A stretch of 64,000 bases of DNA, taken from positions 1 through 64,000 of the forward strand of contig JAPPMC010000270.1 in NCBI GenBank assembly GCA_028819235.1, read 5' to 3'. Origin of the DNA: Bryobacterales bacterium. Its GTDB lineage: Bacteria > Acidobacteriota > Terriglobia > Bryobacterales > UBA6623. The position numbers and the translations under genes are program-made. The notes below the pieces were generated by a model. That model worked only from the letters and a program-made list of their open reading frames with translations. It searched no databases and was not told the DNA's origin. This document shows, in pieces, positions 38,049 through 45,398 of the stretch. Each line of letters opens with the position of its first letter. Positions within the stretch are counted from its first letter, which is position 1.

Positions 38049-38054
38049 TATAAT
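38049..38054 (+). promoter_or_regulatory. Consensus -10 upstream of the tautomerase gene
   Basis: A perfect TATAAT lies 33 bases before ATG 38088, which would give a leader of roughly 27 bases. No -35 at the proper spacing was recognised. It lies in the divergent gap to the PSD1 gene. Confidence 0.4.
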
Positions 38055-38087
38055 CTCGTTCACTCCGATCGCGGAGCAGCGCTCGCA

Positions 38088-38507
38088 ATGCCCTTCTACA
38101 GATGCCTAGTACCAAAGGATTCGCTGACGTACGAGCAGCGCGAACGAATAGCGGTGGCCATTACGGACGTGCACTGCGGAAACTCGACCGCACCTAGGAA
38201 CTTCGTGCAGGTCGCCTTAATGGACTCGTCGCCTGGGGAGAGCGTCCCGGACTCGCACGGCAGTGGGCAGGTGCGCTATGACACTCCCTACTTCGTGGCA
38301 GGAGGCAACCGGGCAGGGCGATCCGAGGAGACGAAGGCGAACATCCTTGAGGGGATTCTCACCCGGGTGTCGCAAATCGCGGCCGTGCCCCGGGAGATGG
38401 TCAGCGGATTCATCAGCGAGGCCCCCGGTTCGTGGACGATGGAGGCTGGCCGAATCCTTCCCGACCCAGGGGAGGAAGCCGAGTGGTGCCGCCAGAGGAC
38501 ACGCTGA
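38088..38507 (+). CDS. Tautomerase family protein (cis-CaaD-like, Pro-1 present)
   Basis: 139 residues beginning MPFYRCLVPKDSLTYEQRE; removal of Met exposes Pro-1, the general base of the superfamily. The helix RIAVAITDVH, the strand FVQVALMD, a middle loop (YFVAGGNRAGR) and the second repeat (KANILEGILTRVSQIAAVPREMVSGFI) give the double beta-alpha-beta layout and length of cis-3-chloroacrylic acid dehalogenase-like proteins. The two arginines and the acidic partner of that enzyme cannot be placed with certainty by eye. It lies between the divergent PSD1 gene and a sulfatase gene; the substrate is unknown. Confidence 0.7.
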   Translation: MPFYRCLVPKDSLTYEQRERIAVAITDVHCGNSTAPRNFVQVALMDSSPGESVPDSHGSGQVRYDTPYFVAGGNRAGRSEETKANILEGILTRVSQIAAVPREMVSGFISEAPGSWTMEAGRILPDPGEEAEWCRQRTR

Positions 38508-38666
38508 CCCATCCGATTCGCGATTTAGAAGCCGCACCCGGTCACAAAGTCGCTTCCCCGCTCATCCCACATGTTTCCATGTTTCTCACGGCTGGAAGTG
38601 GGAGAACGGGCGGAACGGGCTCGTCACTTCGGGGGTTGCAGAACCCAACGGGCTAACCTGACTGCG

Positions 38667-40196
38667 ATGAGAACCGGACCTAGACTGACAATCCGCTTTC
38701 TGCTTGCCTTGGGCCTCGCGGGAGCCTCCATTGAGGCCAGCCAGCCGAACATCCTCTTCCTGATGTCGGACGACCATGCGGCGCACGCACTGGGCGCCTA
38801 CGGCGGGAGGCTGGCGCCGCTCGACCCCACGCCCGCGCTCGACAAGCTGGCGTCCGAGGGAATGCTGTTCGAGAACGCATTCTGCACGAACTCGATCTGC
38901 ACGCCGAGTCGGGCGACCCTGCTAACAGGGCAATACAGCCACGCGAACCGCGTCACCACCCTCAGCGGGCATTTGGAGGCGGATCGCCAGCATGTGGCCA
39001 ACCTGATCCGCGCGGCCGGCTACCAGACGGCCATGGTCGGTAAGTGGCACCTCAAGCGCGAGCCGGCCTTCGACTACTACTGCGTCTTGCCAGGCCAAGG
39101 ATCGTACTTCAATCCCGTCATGCGCGAGTCCCGGACGGGCCGGCCTTGGCCGGACAATTCGAGGCGATTTTCGGGCTACGACTCCGCGCATTCCACCGAC
39201 GTGATCGTGCAGGTTTCCATCGACTGGCTGAAGCGCCGGGACAGGGAGCGGCCGTTCTTCCTGATGCACCACTTCAAGGCGCCCCACGACAACTTCGAGA
39301 ATGCGGAGCGCTACGACTTCCTGTACGAAGATACCGAGATTCCAGAGCCTCCAAGCCTGTGGAGAGTGCCCAACCACGGCTCGGATGCAACGAGAGGAGC
39401 CGGCACGTCCATTGGCAAGCGCAACACGCGCCGCAACATGGGGCACCACATGTTCGTGGATCCGTCCTTGACCGCCGAAGACTACATGCGGACCGCCTAC
39501 CAGCGCTACCTGAAGAAGTACCTGCGCACCGTCCGGGGAGTCGACGACGGCGTCGCCCGCCTGCTGGAGTTCCTGGAGAGCGAGGGCGAGCTGGACAACA
39601 CAGTCGTGCTCTACACCTCGGACCAGGGATTCATGCTGGGCGAGCACGACTACATCGACAAGCGCTGGATGTACGAAGAGTCGCTGCGCATCCCCCTGAT
39701 CGTCCGCCATCCGGCCACCGTCGAAGCCGGCTCGCGCGACGATCACTTGGTCAACAACACCGACCTGGGCCCGACGATACTGAGCCTGGCGGGAGTCGAG
39801 CCTCCGGGATTCATGCAAGGGCGCAGCATCAGACCCCTCCTTATGCGAGGGGACCCTTCCGACTGGAGGCAGTCCACGTATTACCGCTACTGGATGAACT
39901 ACGCGCACCACGACGTGCCGGCCCACTACGGTGTCCGAACGAAGGAGTTCAAGCTGGTCTTCTTCTACGGCCTGCCGCTAGACGCCCCAGGCGCCAAGAG
40001 CGCCGATACGCGGCCCGGATGGGAGCTGTACGACCTGCGAAGCGATCCGCGGGAGGTGAAGAACGTGTACGGCGACCCCGCATACACAGAGGTGGCCGCC
40101 AACCTGAAGGCCGAACTGCTGCGCCTGAAGTCCGAAATCGGCGACAACGATGAGATGTACCCAGAGCTGATGGCGGTCCGGGACAAGCACTGGTGA
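38667..40196 (+). CDS. Secreted sulfatase (second copy)
   Basis: The ATG at 38667 gives 509 residues with a signal peptide (IRFLLALGLAGASIEA). It contains PNILFLMSDDHAAHALGAYGG (metal aspartates), SICTPSRATLLTG with the formylglycine cysteine, AMVGKWHLK, FLMHHFKAPHDNF, VVLYTSDQGFMLGEHDYIDKRWMYEES and a C-terminal ELYDLRSDPREVKNVY. It is a longer, different subfamily from the sulfatase at 30450, with the closing features of N-sulfoglucosamine/iduronate-type sulfatases. The stop overlaps the region before the quinoprotein gene, whose start lies 36 bases on. Confidence 0.92.
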   Translation: MRTGPRLTIRFLLALGLAGASIEASQPNILFLMSDDHAAHALGAYGGRLAPLDPTPALDKLASEGMLFENAFCTNSICTPSRATLLTGQYSHANRVTTLSGHLEADRQHVANLIRAAGYQTAMVGKWHLKREPAFDYYCVLPGQGSYFNPVMRESRTGRPWPDNSRRFSGYDSAHSTDVIVQVSIDWLKRRDRERPFFLMHHFKAPHDNFENAERYDFLYEDTEIPEPPSLWRVPNHGSDATRGAGTSIGKRNTRRNMGHHMFVDPSLTAEDYMRTAYQRYLKKYLRTVRGVDDGVARLLEFLESEGELDNTVVLYTSDQGFMLGEHDYIDKRWMYEESLRIPLIVRHPATVEAGSRDDHLVNNTDLGPTILSLAGVEPPGFMQGRSIRPLLMRGDPSDWRQSTYYRYWMNYAHHDVPAHYGVRTKEFKLVFFYGLPLDAPGAKSADTRPGWELYDLRSDPREVKNVYGDPAYTEVAANLKAELLRLKSEIGDNDEMYPELMAVRDKHW

Positions 40197-40207
40197 TGGC
40201 AGGCGGC

Positions 40208-40216
40208 TGCTATGCT
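40208..40216 (+). promoter_or_regulatory. Extended -10 element before the quinoprotein gene
   Basis: TGCTATGCT (TGn + TATGCT) lies 15 bases before the ATG at 40232, which would give a transcript leader under 10 bases. The position straight after the sulfatase stop suggests a separate promoter for the dehydrogenase. Confidence 0.4.
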
Positions 40217-40231
40217 GCCCGCGAAAATCAA

Positions 40232-42508
40232 ATGACCGACCTGCGCGCGCTGCTAGCAGGGCTGGCCCTCGCTGCGCCTGGGCTTGCGAACCCAGAGTTC
40301 CTTCCGGAGGCGAGTGAATTCGGCGCCCAGGACTGCCTGTTCTGCCACTCGGAAGCGGGTGGCGGTCGTAATTGGAACGAGCGCGGCCACTGGCTCATGG
40401 AGCGCAAGGCGACGCGGGGCGCCGACCGGGTCGACGTGGCCTGGCTGCACGAGTACTCTCCGGAATCCCCCGACGCGAGAACAGCCGCCGGCGACCAGCC
40501 GGGCCGGGATCCGGATCCGGGCCGCGTCGCGATGCCCACCACCTTCCACCGCGGTCCGTTTTTCGATCCCGTGCCCGACCGGGCAGCGTTGCGCCGTTGG
40601 ATCGAAACCCGGGGGAAATACAGCACGGCGGAGGGCGAGTGGCCCCAGTACTCCGGAGATCTGGCCGCCTCGAAGTATTCCCCGCTGGCCCACATCACCG
40701 CTTCGAACGTGTCCGACCTTCAGACCGCCTGGATCTGGGATGCGTTCGACAACGACCGCTACGTTCGTGAAGGCGAAGGGGATGGGCGGAGTGTGCCGCG
40801 CGCGATGCATCCGGACGGATTCAAGGCCACGCCCCTGATGGTTGCTGGCCGACTGTATGTGCGCACGAACTTCAGCGGCGTCGCCGCTATCGATGCCGCA
40901 ACCGGAGATACGGTGTGGACCTACGACCCAGGTACGGCCGACTGGGGGCGGCCCGGAATCTTTGGATTCGCGACGCGCGGGCTGGGCTATTGGCGAGACG
41001 ATACCGATGAGCGGATTCTGCTCTGCACAGGGGACAGCTATCTGGTGGCGCTCGATCCCGCCAACGGCAAGCCTGTGCAGAGTTTCGGCGACAACGGCCG
41101 CGTCGATCTCACCCAGGGGCTTCGGCGCCCTCTCGTCCGATCTCTGGTGAACTGCAGTGCACCCCCGACGATCGTCGGCGACGTGGCCGTTGTCGGCAAT
41201 CAGATCGCCGACGGCCCTCCCGGCCGCAACGTCCGCAGCGGGGGGCGGGACTGGAAGGAGAACTGGCCGGTCGGGGACGTGCGCGGCTACGACATCCGCA
41301 CGGGCAAACGGCTGTGGACCTTCCACACAATCCCACAGGAGGGCGAATTCGGGAACGACACGTGGGAGGGGGACTCGTGGCGCTGGACAGGCAACACCAA
41401 CGTCTGGTCGACGATGAGTTCGGACGAGGAGCTGGGCCATGTATACCTGCCCGTCACCGGTCCGACATTCAACTTCGTCGGCGGATTCCGTGAGGGTGAC
41501 AACCTGTTCTCGAACTGCGTGGTGGCCTTGGACGCCAAGACGGGCGACCGGGTCTGGCACTACCAGACCATCCGCCATGACATCTGGGACTGGGACCTGC
41601 CGGCAGCTCCGACGCTGATCGACATCACAGTGTCGGGCCGCCCGATCAAGGCGCTTGCACAGGTCACGAAGACCGGATTCCTGTTCGTGCTCGACCGCCG
41701 AACCGGCGAGCCGGTCTGGCCGGTCGAAGACCGGCAGGTGCCGCCCAGCGAGTTCGAGCAGGCGGCGGAAACACAGCCGTTCCCGACAAAGCCACCTCCC
41801 TTCGAGATGCAAGGTGTGGGCGAGGATGACCTGATCGACTTCACGCCCGAGCTCAGGGCCCGCGCGCTGGCTGCGGTCCGACCGCATCGGCTGGGACCGC
41901 TGTATGAGCCGCCGTCATCTGAGGGGACGGTCCAAGTCCCGGGTTGGGGCGGCGGCGCAAACTGGGGAGGAGCGGCATTCGACCCGGAGACTTCCTACGT
42001 GTATGTCTCGTCACGTCGGCAGTACATAGTCGTAGGCCTGCGCCCAGTGCCGGATCCGCAGCGGCGGGGATACGAGTTCGAGCACAAGTTCTTCCAAGCG
42101 AACGTTGACGGGCTGCAGGTCGTGAAGCCGCCGTACGGCACGCTGACCGCTTATGACCTGCAGCGGGGCGAGATCGCCTGGCAAGCACCTCACGGGAACG
42201 GCCCGCGTAGCCACCCCCTGCTGAAGGGCCTTGACCTGCCCCCGCTCGGCAATCCCAACGCGGCGGGAATCCTCGTGACGCGCACGCTGCTCTTCGCGGG
42301 CGACCGCGGCTACAGGTCCGAGAGCTCGTACCTGCGGGCTTACGACAAATCTTCCGGCGAGACGCTTTGGGAGCACCCGCTCCCGGGGCGCCACCACAAC
42401 GCCACGCCAATCACCTTCCTCGCCGGCAGCCAGCAGTACCTGGTGGTCGCCACGGGGGGCGCAGCCGAGCCCGCCAAGCTCATCGCCTTCCGCATCGCGG
42501 CGAAGTGA
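40232..42508 (+). CDS. PQQ-dependent quinoprotein dehydrogenase with N-terminal heme c motif
   Basis: ATG 40232 starts a 758-residue secreted protein (signal about 1-19). Right after the signal lies CLFCH (35-39), a single heme c site. From about residue 125 the quinoprotein propeller begins: WPQYSGDLAASKYSPLAHIT, SNVSDLQTAWIWD. W-repeats and active-site stretches follow (GDTVWTYDPGT, GDRVWHYQTIRHDIWDWDLPAAP, NWGGAAFDPETSYVYVSS, LWEHPLPGRHHNATPITFL). It resembles membrane-type glucose or alcohol dehydrogenases that pass electrons to a cytochrome; the built-in heme would act as first acceptor. PQQ synthesis genes are not in the window. Confidence 0.88.
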   Translation: MTDLRALLAGLALAAPGLANPEFLPEASEFGAQDCLFCHSEAGGGRNWNERGHWLMERKATRGADRVDVAWLHEYSPESPDARTAAGDQPGRDPDPGRVAMPTTFHRGPFFDPVPDRAALRRWIETRGKYSTAEGEWPQYSGDLAASKYSPLAHITASNVSDLQTAWIWDAFDNDRYVREGEGDGRSVPRAMHPDGFKATPLMVAGRLYVRTNFSGVAAIDAATGDTVWTYDPGTADWGRPGIFGFATRGLGYWRDDTDERILLCTGDSYLVALDPANGKPVQSFGDNGRVDLTQGLRRPLVRSLVNCSAPPTIVGDVAVVGNQIADGPPGRNVRSGGRDWKENWPVGDVRGYDIRTGKRLWTFHTIPQEGEFGNDTWEGDSWRWTGNTNVWSTMSSDEELGHVYLPVTGPTFNFVGGFREGDNLFSNCVVALDAKTGDRVWHYQTIRHDIWDWDLPAAPTLIDITVSGRPIKALAQVTKTGFLFVLDRRTGEPVWPVEDRQVPPSEFEQAAETQPFPTKPPPFEMQGVGEDDLIDFTPELRARALAAVRPHRLGPLYEPPSSEGTVQVPGWGGGANWGGAAFDPETSYVYVSSRRQYIVVGLRPVPDPQRRGYEFEHKFFQANVDGLQVVKPPYGTLTAYDLQRGEIAWQAPHGNGPRSHPLLKGLDLPPLGNPNAAGILVTRTLLFAGDRGYRSESSYLRAYDKSSGETLWEHPLPGRHHNATPITFLAGSQQYLVVATGGAAEPAKLIAFRIAAK

Positions 42509-42547
42509 CCCGATTGGCGGCTATACTGGAACTCCTAGAGAATTCTC

Positions 42548-42554
42548 AGGAGGA
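42548..42554 (+). promoter_or_regulatory. Near-perfect ribosome binding site of the Fe-S carrier gene
   Basis: AGGAGGA lies eight bases before ATG 42563, one of the strongest Shine-Dalgarno sequences in the window. A TATACT hexamer at 42522-42527 may be the -10 of the same gene. Confidence 0.55.
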
Positions 42555-42562
42555 CACCTGCC

Positions 42563-42886
42563 ATGATCCAAATGACCGACACCGCCGTTTCGAAGGTTAA
42601 CGAGATCCTTTCTCAGCAGCAACCCAAGCCGAAGGGCCTGCGGCTGTCCGTGGTGGGTGGCGGATGCTCGGGCTTTCAATACTCGATGGCCTTCGAGAAC
42701 AACCAGCTGCCCCTCGACAAGGTCTACAACTATGACGGCCTGCGGGTTTTCGTGGATCAGGCCAGCCTGCTCTACCTCGACAACTGCAGGGTTGACTACG
42801 TAGAGACCATGGAGGGGGCGGGGTTCAAGTTCGACAACCCCAACGTGACCTCGACCTGCGGCTGCGGCAGCTCTTTCAACGCTTAG
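42563..42886 (+). CDS. erpA: A-type iron-sulfur carrier (ErpA/IscA/HesB family)
   Basis: 107 residues with the three conserved cysteines: GGGCSGFQY and the C-terminal TCGCGSSF. The spacing and the FxNPN-like segment (FDNPNVTSTCGCG) match ErpA/IscA, which deliver 4Fe-4S clusters to apoproteins. It stands alone, without iscS/iscU or suf genes in the immediate neighbourhood, which favours ErpA over IscA but does not prove it. Its strong ribosome binding site suggests high expression. It could feed the radical SAM proteins RlmN and HemW in this window. Confidence 0.85.
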   Translation: MIQMTDTAVSKVNEILSQQQPKPKGLRLSVVGGGCSGFQYSMAFENNQLPLDKVYNYDGLRVFVDQASLLYLDNCRVDYVETMEGAGFKFDNPNVTSTCGCGSSFNA

Positions 42887-42920
42887 CCGACCCCTCCGCC
42901 CGTCCGACGCAGACGGTCGG

Positions 42921-43493
42921 ATGCCATCACGATCCGTTTGGGACGCCCGCTACCGCTTAGCGGCAGGCAGGCCGCCCGCGATCGACCCTTTCTTGGGTGA
43001 AGCCCGGGCTTTCTTGCCGAAGTTCTCGTCCGGGTCCGGCACGGCAGTTGACGTCGCTTGCGGCAGCGGCCGGCACTCGCTGGAGCTGGCCAGATGGGGC
43101 CTGCGCACTCTGGCGCTGGACTTCTCGTCACAGAGCCTGCGGATCTGCAGCGAGCGGGCCGAAGATGCCGGGCTGCCGGTCGAAGTGCGCTGCGTGGACC
43201 TTGAAGCTCCGGGGTTTGACCTGGGTAGCGAGTGCTTCGACGTGGTGGCAGTCTTCCACTACCTTCACCGCCCGCTGATTCCGGCTCTCCGGCGCGCCAC
43301 CCGCCGGGGCGGTATCGTCATCTACAAGACCTTCACGCTAAGGCAGCGGGAATTCGGCACGGGCCCGCGGAATCCCGACCACCTTCTTGTCGAGAACGAG
43401 CTCGCTGAACTGTTCGGCGGATACCGTCAACTCCTCTACCGCGAGACATGCGAGAACGAAGCCACAGCCGCGCTGATCGCCCAACGACCCTGA
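42921..43493 (+). CDS. Class I SAM-dependent methyltransferase (TehB-like)
   Basis: 190 residues: SVWDARYRLAAGRPPAIDPFL at the start, motif I VDVACGSGRHSLELA, LRTLALDFSSQSL (acidic loop binding the ribose), and FDVVAVFHYLHRPLIPALRRATRRGG. The C-terminus reads NPDHLLVENELAELFGGY, a layout like TehB and related small-molecule methyltransferases. The substrate is unknown. Its 3' end overlaps the next gene by 46 bases, so the two are probably co-transcribed. Confidence 0.8.
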   Translation: MPSRSVWDARYRLAAGRPPAIDPFLGEARAFLPKFSSGSGTAVDVACGSGRHSLELARWGLRTLALDFSSQSLRICSERAEDAGLPVEVRCVDLEAPGFDLGSECFDVVAVFHYLHRPLIPALRRATRRGGIVIYKTFTLRQREFGTGPRNPDHLLVENELAELFGGYRQLLYRETCENEATAALIAQRP

Positions 43494-45358
43494 CCGCAGC
43501 CGGGCTGCTAGCGTGCGGGCTGCTCGCGGGCGCCGGGGAGCCGCGTCTTGGCCGACAGCCTGACGGATCCATCCTGCTGCCGACGGGGCAGCGCCTGACT
43601 CCCGCCGGAGAGCAGCTCGCCACTGCGAGCCTGCCTATCGCCGTAGAGCCGTCCAATGACGGCCGCTACCTGCTGGTGCTGCAGGCGGGCTACGAGACAC
43701 CTGTGCTGAGCGCCATTGACGTCGAAACCAACGCGCTTACCGGGCAAGCGGAACTAGCGGACGCATGGCTGGGCCTAGCGATCCATCCATCCGGAGAGAG
43801 GATCTACGTGGGCGGAGGAATCCGGGGGAGTGTCTGGGAGCTCTCCTTCGGCGATGGGGCGCTCCGCCACGCCCGCGAGTTCTCGCTGGGCAGCCCGTGC
43901 CGCGGGAGGTGCGACTCGCTGATAGGGGACGTGCTGCTGGACGGCGATGGGCGTCTGCTCTACGCCTTGGACGTACTCCGGGACCGGATCGTTGTCATCA
44001 ACACGCAGTCGGGACTGGTCCTCGGCGAGATCGCGACCGGCGCGGCTCCTTACCGAATTCGCCTGACGCCGGACCGGGAGCATCTGGTGGTCAGTCACTG
44101 GGGAGAGGCCTCTCTCGGCCTCTACCGCTTGTCCGACCGGAGGATGGTGGAACGCGTCCCGGTTGGCGAACACCCCACCGACATCCGGATCGTCCCAGGC
44201 CTGGTGCGCGACCCCCGGGCTCCGGACGATGCCGAGGGACGCGAATTCGTCGCGCGCCTGTTTGTAGCCTGCGCCCACGCGGACAATCTGTGGACGCTTG
44301 GGATCGCCGAGGGGCCGCGCTTCGAATTCCTCGACGCTCGCAGCGTCGCCCCGCTCCCAGGTTCCCCGCTCGGATCGCTGCCCACTGCCCTAGCGCTGGA
44401 CCGCGACAACCGGACGCTGTACGTCGCCAACTCGGGCAACAACATCCTGTTGGTCGTCAATATCGAAGAGGCGCTGCCCGAACCGGCGGGGGCGATACCG
44501 ACGGGTTGGTTCCCTAGCGCCGTGGCCCCCCTCCCGGGAGGAGGACTGGCCTACCTCAGCGGCAAAGGGGACGGAGAACGTGGCGGCCTTCTCGGGGTGC
44601 TGCCGCCCCTCACAGCCGAGCAGCTCGACATGCTGACCGCTGCGGCGGTGGCCAACATCCCGGCACAGGCTCCGGCAGCGGCAGCGGCGCCGACCGGCGT
44701 TCGCCACGTCACGCTGGTCCTCAGCGACGCGCGCGGGCCGTCTTGGCGCAATCTACGCTCCCGCGGGGCATCGTTGGAAGGATTCGTGCCGACGGCTAAG
44801 AGCCGGCTGGAGCAGACGGCGGTCCTGACCGGCGGGATGGAGTCAGACTTCTTCACGAAGCTTGGCCCCGCCGTCCATGCCAATCGAGCGGCCGCCCGTG
44901 CCCTTGCCGCAGCGGGCAGGGCGGCACTTCCCGCCGCCGGTACGGTGTGGTCGAACGCGCAGCAGGCAGGCTTGGCCGCAGTGCCCTACGGCATCGGTGG
45001 AGGGCCGCCTCCCAGCGCGTTCATTTCCAGCGTCAGAGCGGGCTCGGAACTGCCGCATCTCGCAGTCGTCCGCCTCGCCGGATCACCAGACTCGCAGGAC
45101 AGGGAGTTGGGCCAATTGGCCGACGCGCTGCGGGAGCACCCGCTGTATTCCGGAAGCGTCCTGTTCGTCATCCCCACCGAATACCAGCTGGGGGCGGTCG
45201 CAGCGGGCGGGATAGTGCGCCGCGGTTCGTCCCCCGCCGGGCTGGTGTCGGTTCCGTCTGTGCTGCGCACGGTCGTCTGGCTGCTCGGGCTGCGCCCAAT
45301 GACCCAGCTGGTGACAGCGGCAGAGCCGCTGGCAGGCCTGTTCGTCGGTACACCCTGA
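43448..45358 (+). CDS. YncE-like beta-propeller protein with eroded phosphoesterase domain
   Basis: 636 residues with a signal peptide (TAAGLLACGLLAGAG). Residues ~30-400 form a YVTN/lactonase-type propeller: LPTGQRLTPAGEQLAT, VEPSNDGRYLLVLQAG, LGLAIHPSGERIYVGGG, DRNTRTLYVANSGNNILLV-like and IPTGWFPSAVAPL repeats. The last ~200 residues occupy the place of the alkaline-phosphatase-like phosphoesterase domain in bifunctional YncE proteins. The usual nucleophile and metal motifs (IKENRTYD, GDG and HD) are not visible; only the general spacing and the final LRTVVWLLGLRPMTQ segment remain. The C-terminal domain is probably inactive. The protein is likely periplasmic. Confidence 0.72.
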   Translation: MRERSHSRADRPTTLTAAGLLACGLLAGAGEPRLGRQPDGSILLPTGQRLTPAGEQLATASLPIAVEPSNDGRYLLVLQAGYETPVLSAIDVETNALTGQAELADAWLGLAIHPSGERIYVGGGIRGSVWELSFGDGALRHAREFSLGSPCRGRCDSLIGDVLLDGDGRLLYALDVLRDRIVVINTQSGLVLGEIATGAAPYRIRLTPDREHLVVSHWGEASLGLYRLSDRRMVERVPVGEHPTDIRIVPGLVRDPRAPDDAEGREFVARLFVACAHADNLWTLGIAEGPRFEFLDARSVAPLPGSPLGSLPTALALDRDNRTLYVANSGNNILLVVNIEEALPEPAGAIPTGWFPSAVAPLPGGGLAYLSGKGDGERGGLLGVLPPLTAEQLDMLTAAAVANIPAQAPAAAAAPTGVRHVTLVLSDARGPSWRNLRSRGASLEGFVPTAKSRLEQTAVLTGGMESDFFTKLGPAVHANRAAARALAAAGRAALPAAGTVWSNAQQAGLAAVPYGIGGGPPPSAFISSVRAGSELPHLAVVRLAGSPDSQDRELGQLADALREHPLYSGSVLFVIPTEYQLGAVAAGGIVRRGSSPAGLVSVPSVLRTVVWLLGLRPMTQLVTAAEPLAGLFVGTP

Positions 45359-45398
45359 CGGCCCCGGATCCTGCCGTTGCAGCTAGGTGAGAGACACT

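Noticed and set aside
40253-41887. 544-residue minus-strand frame over the quinoprotein gene
   Set aside because: Antisense shadow of an unambiguous propeller protein.
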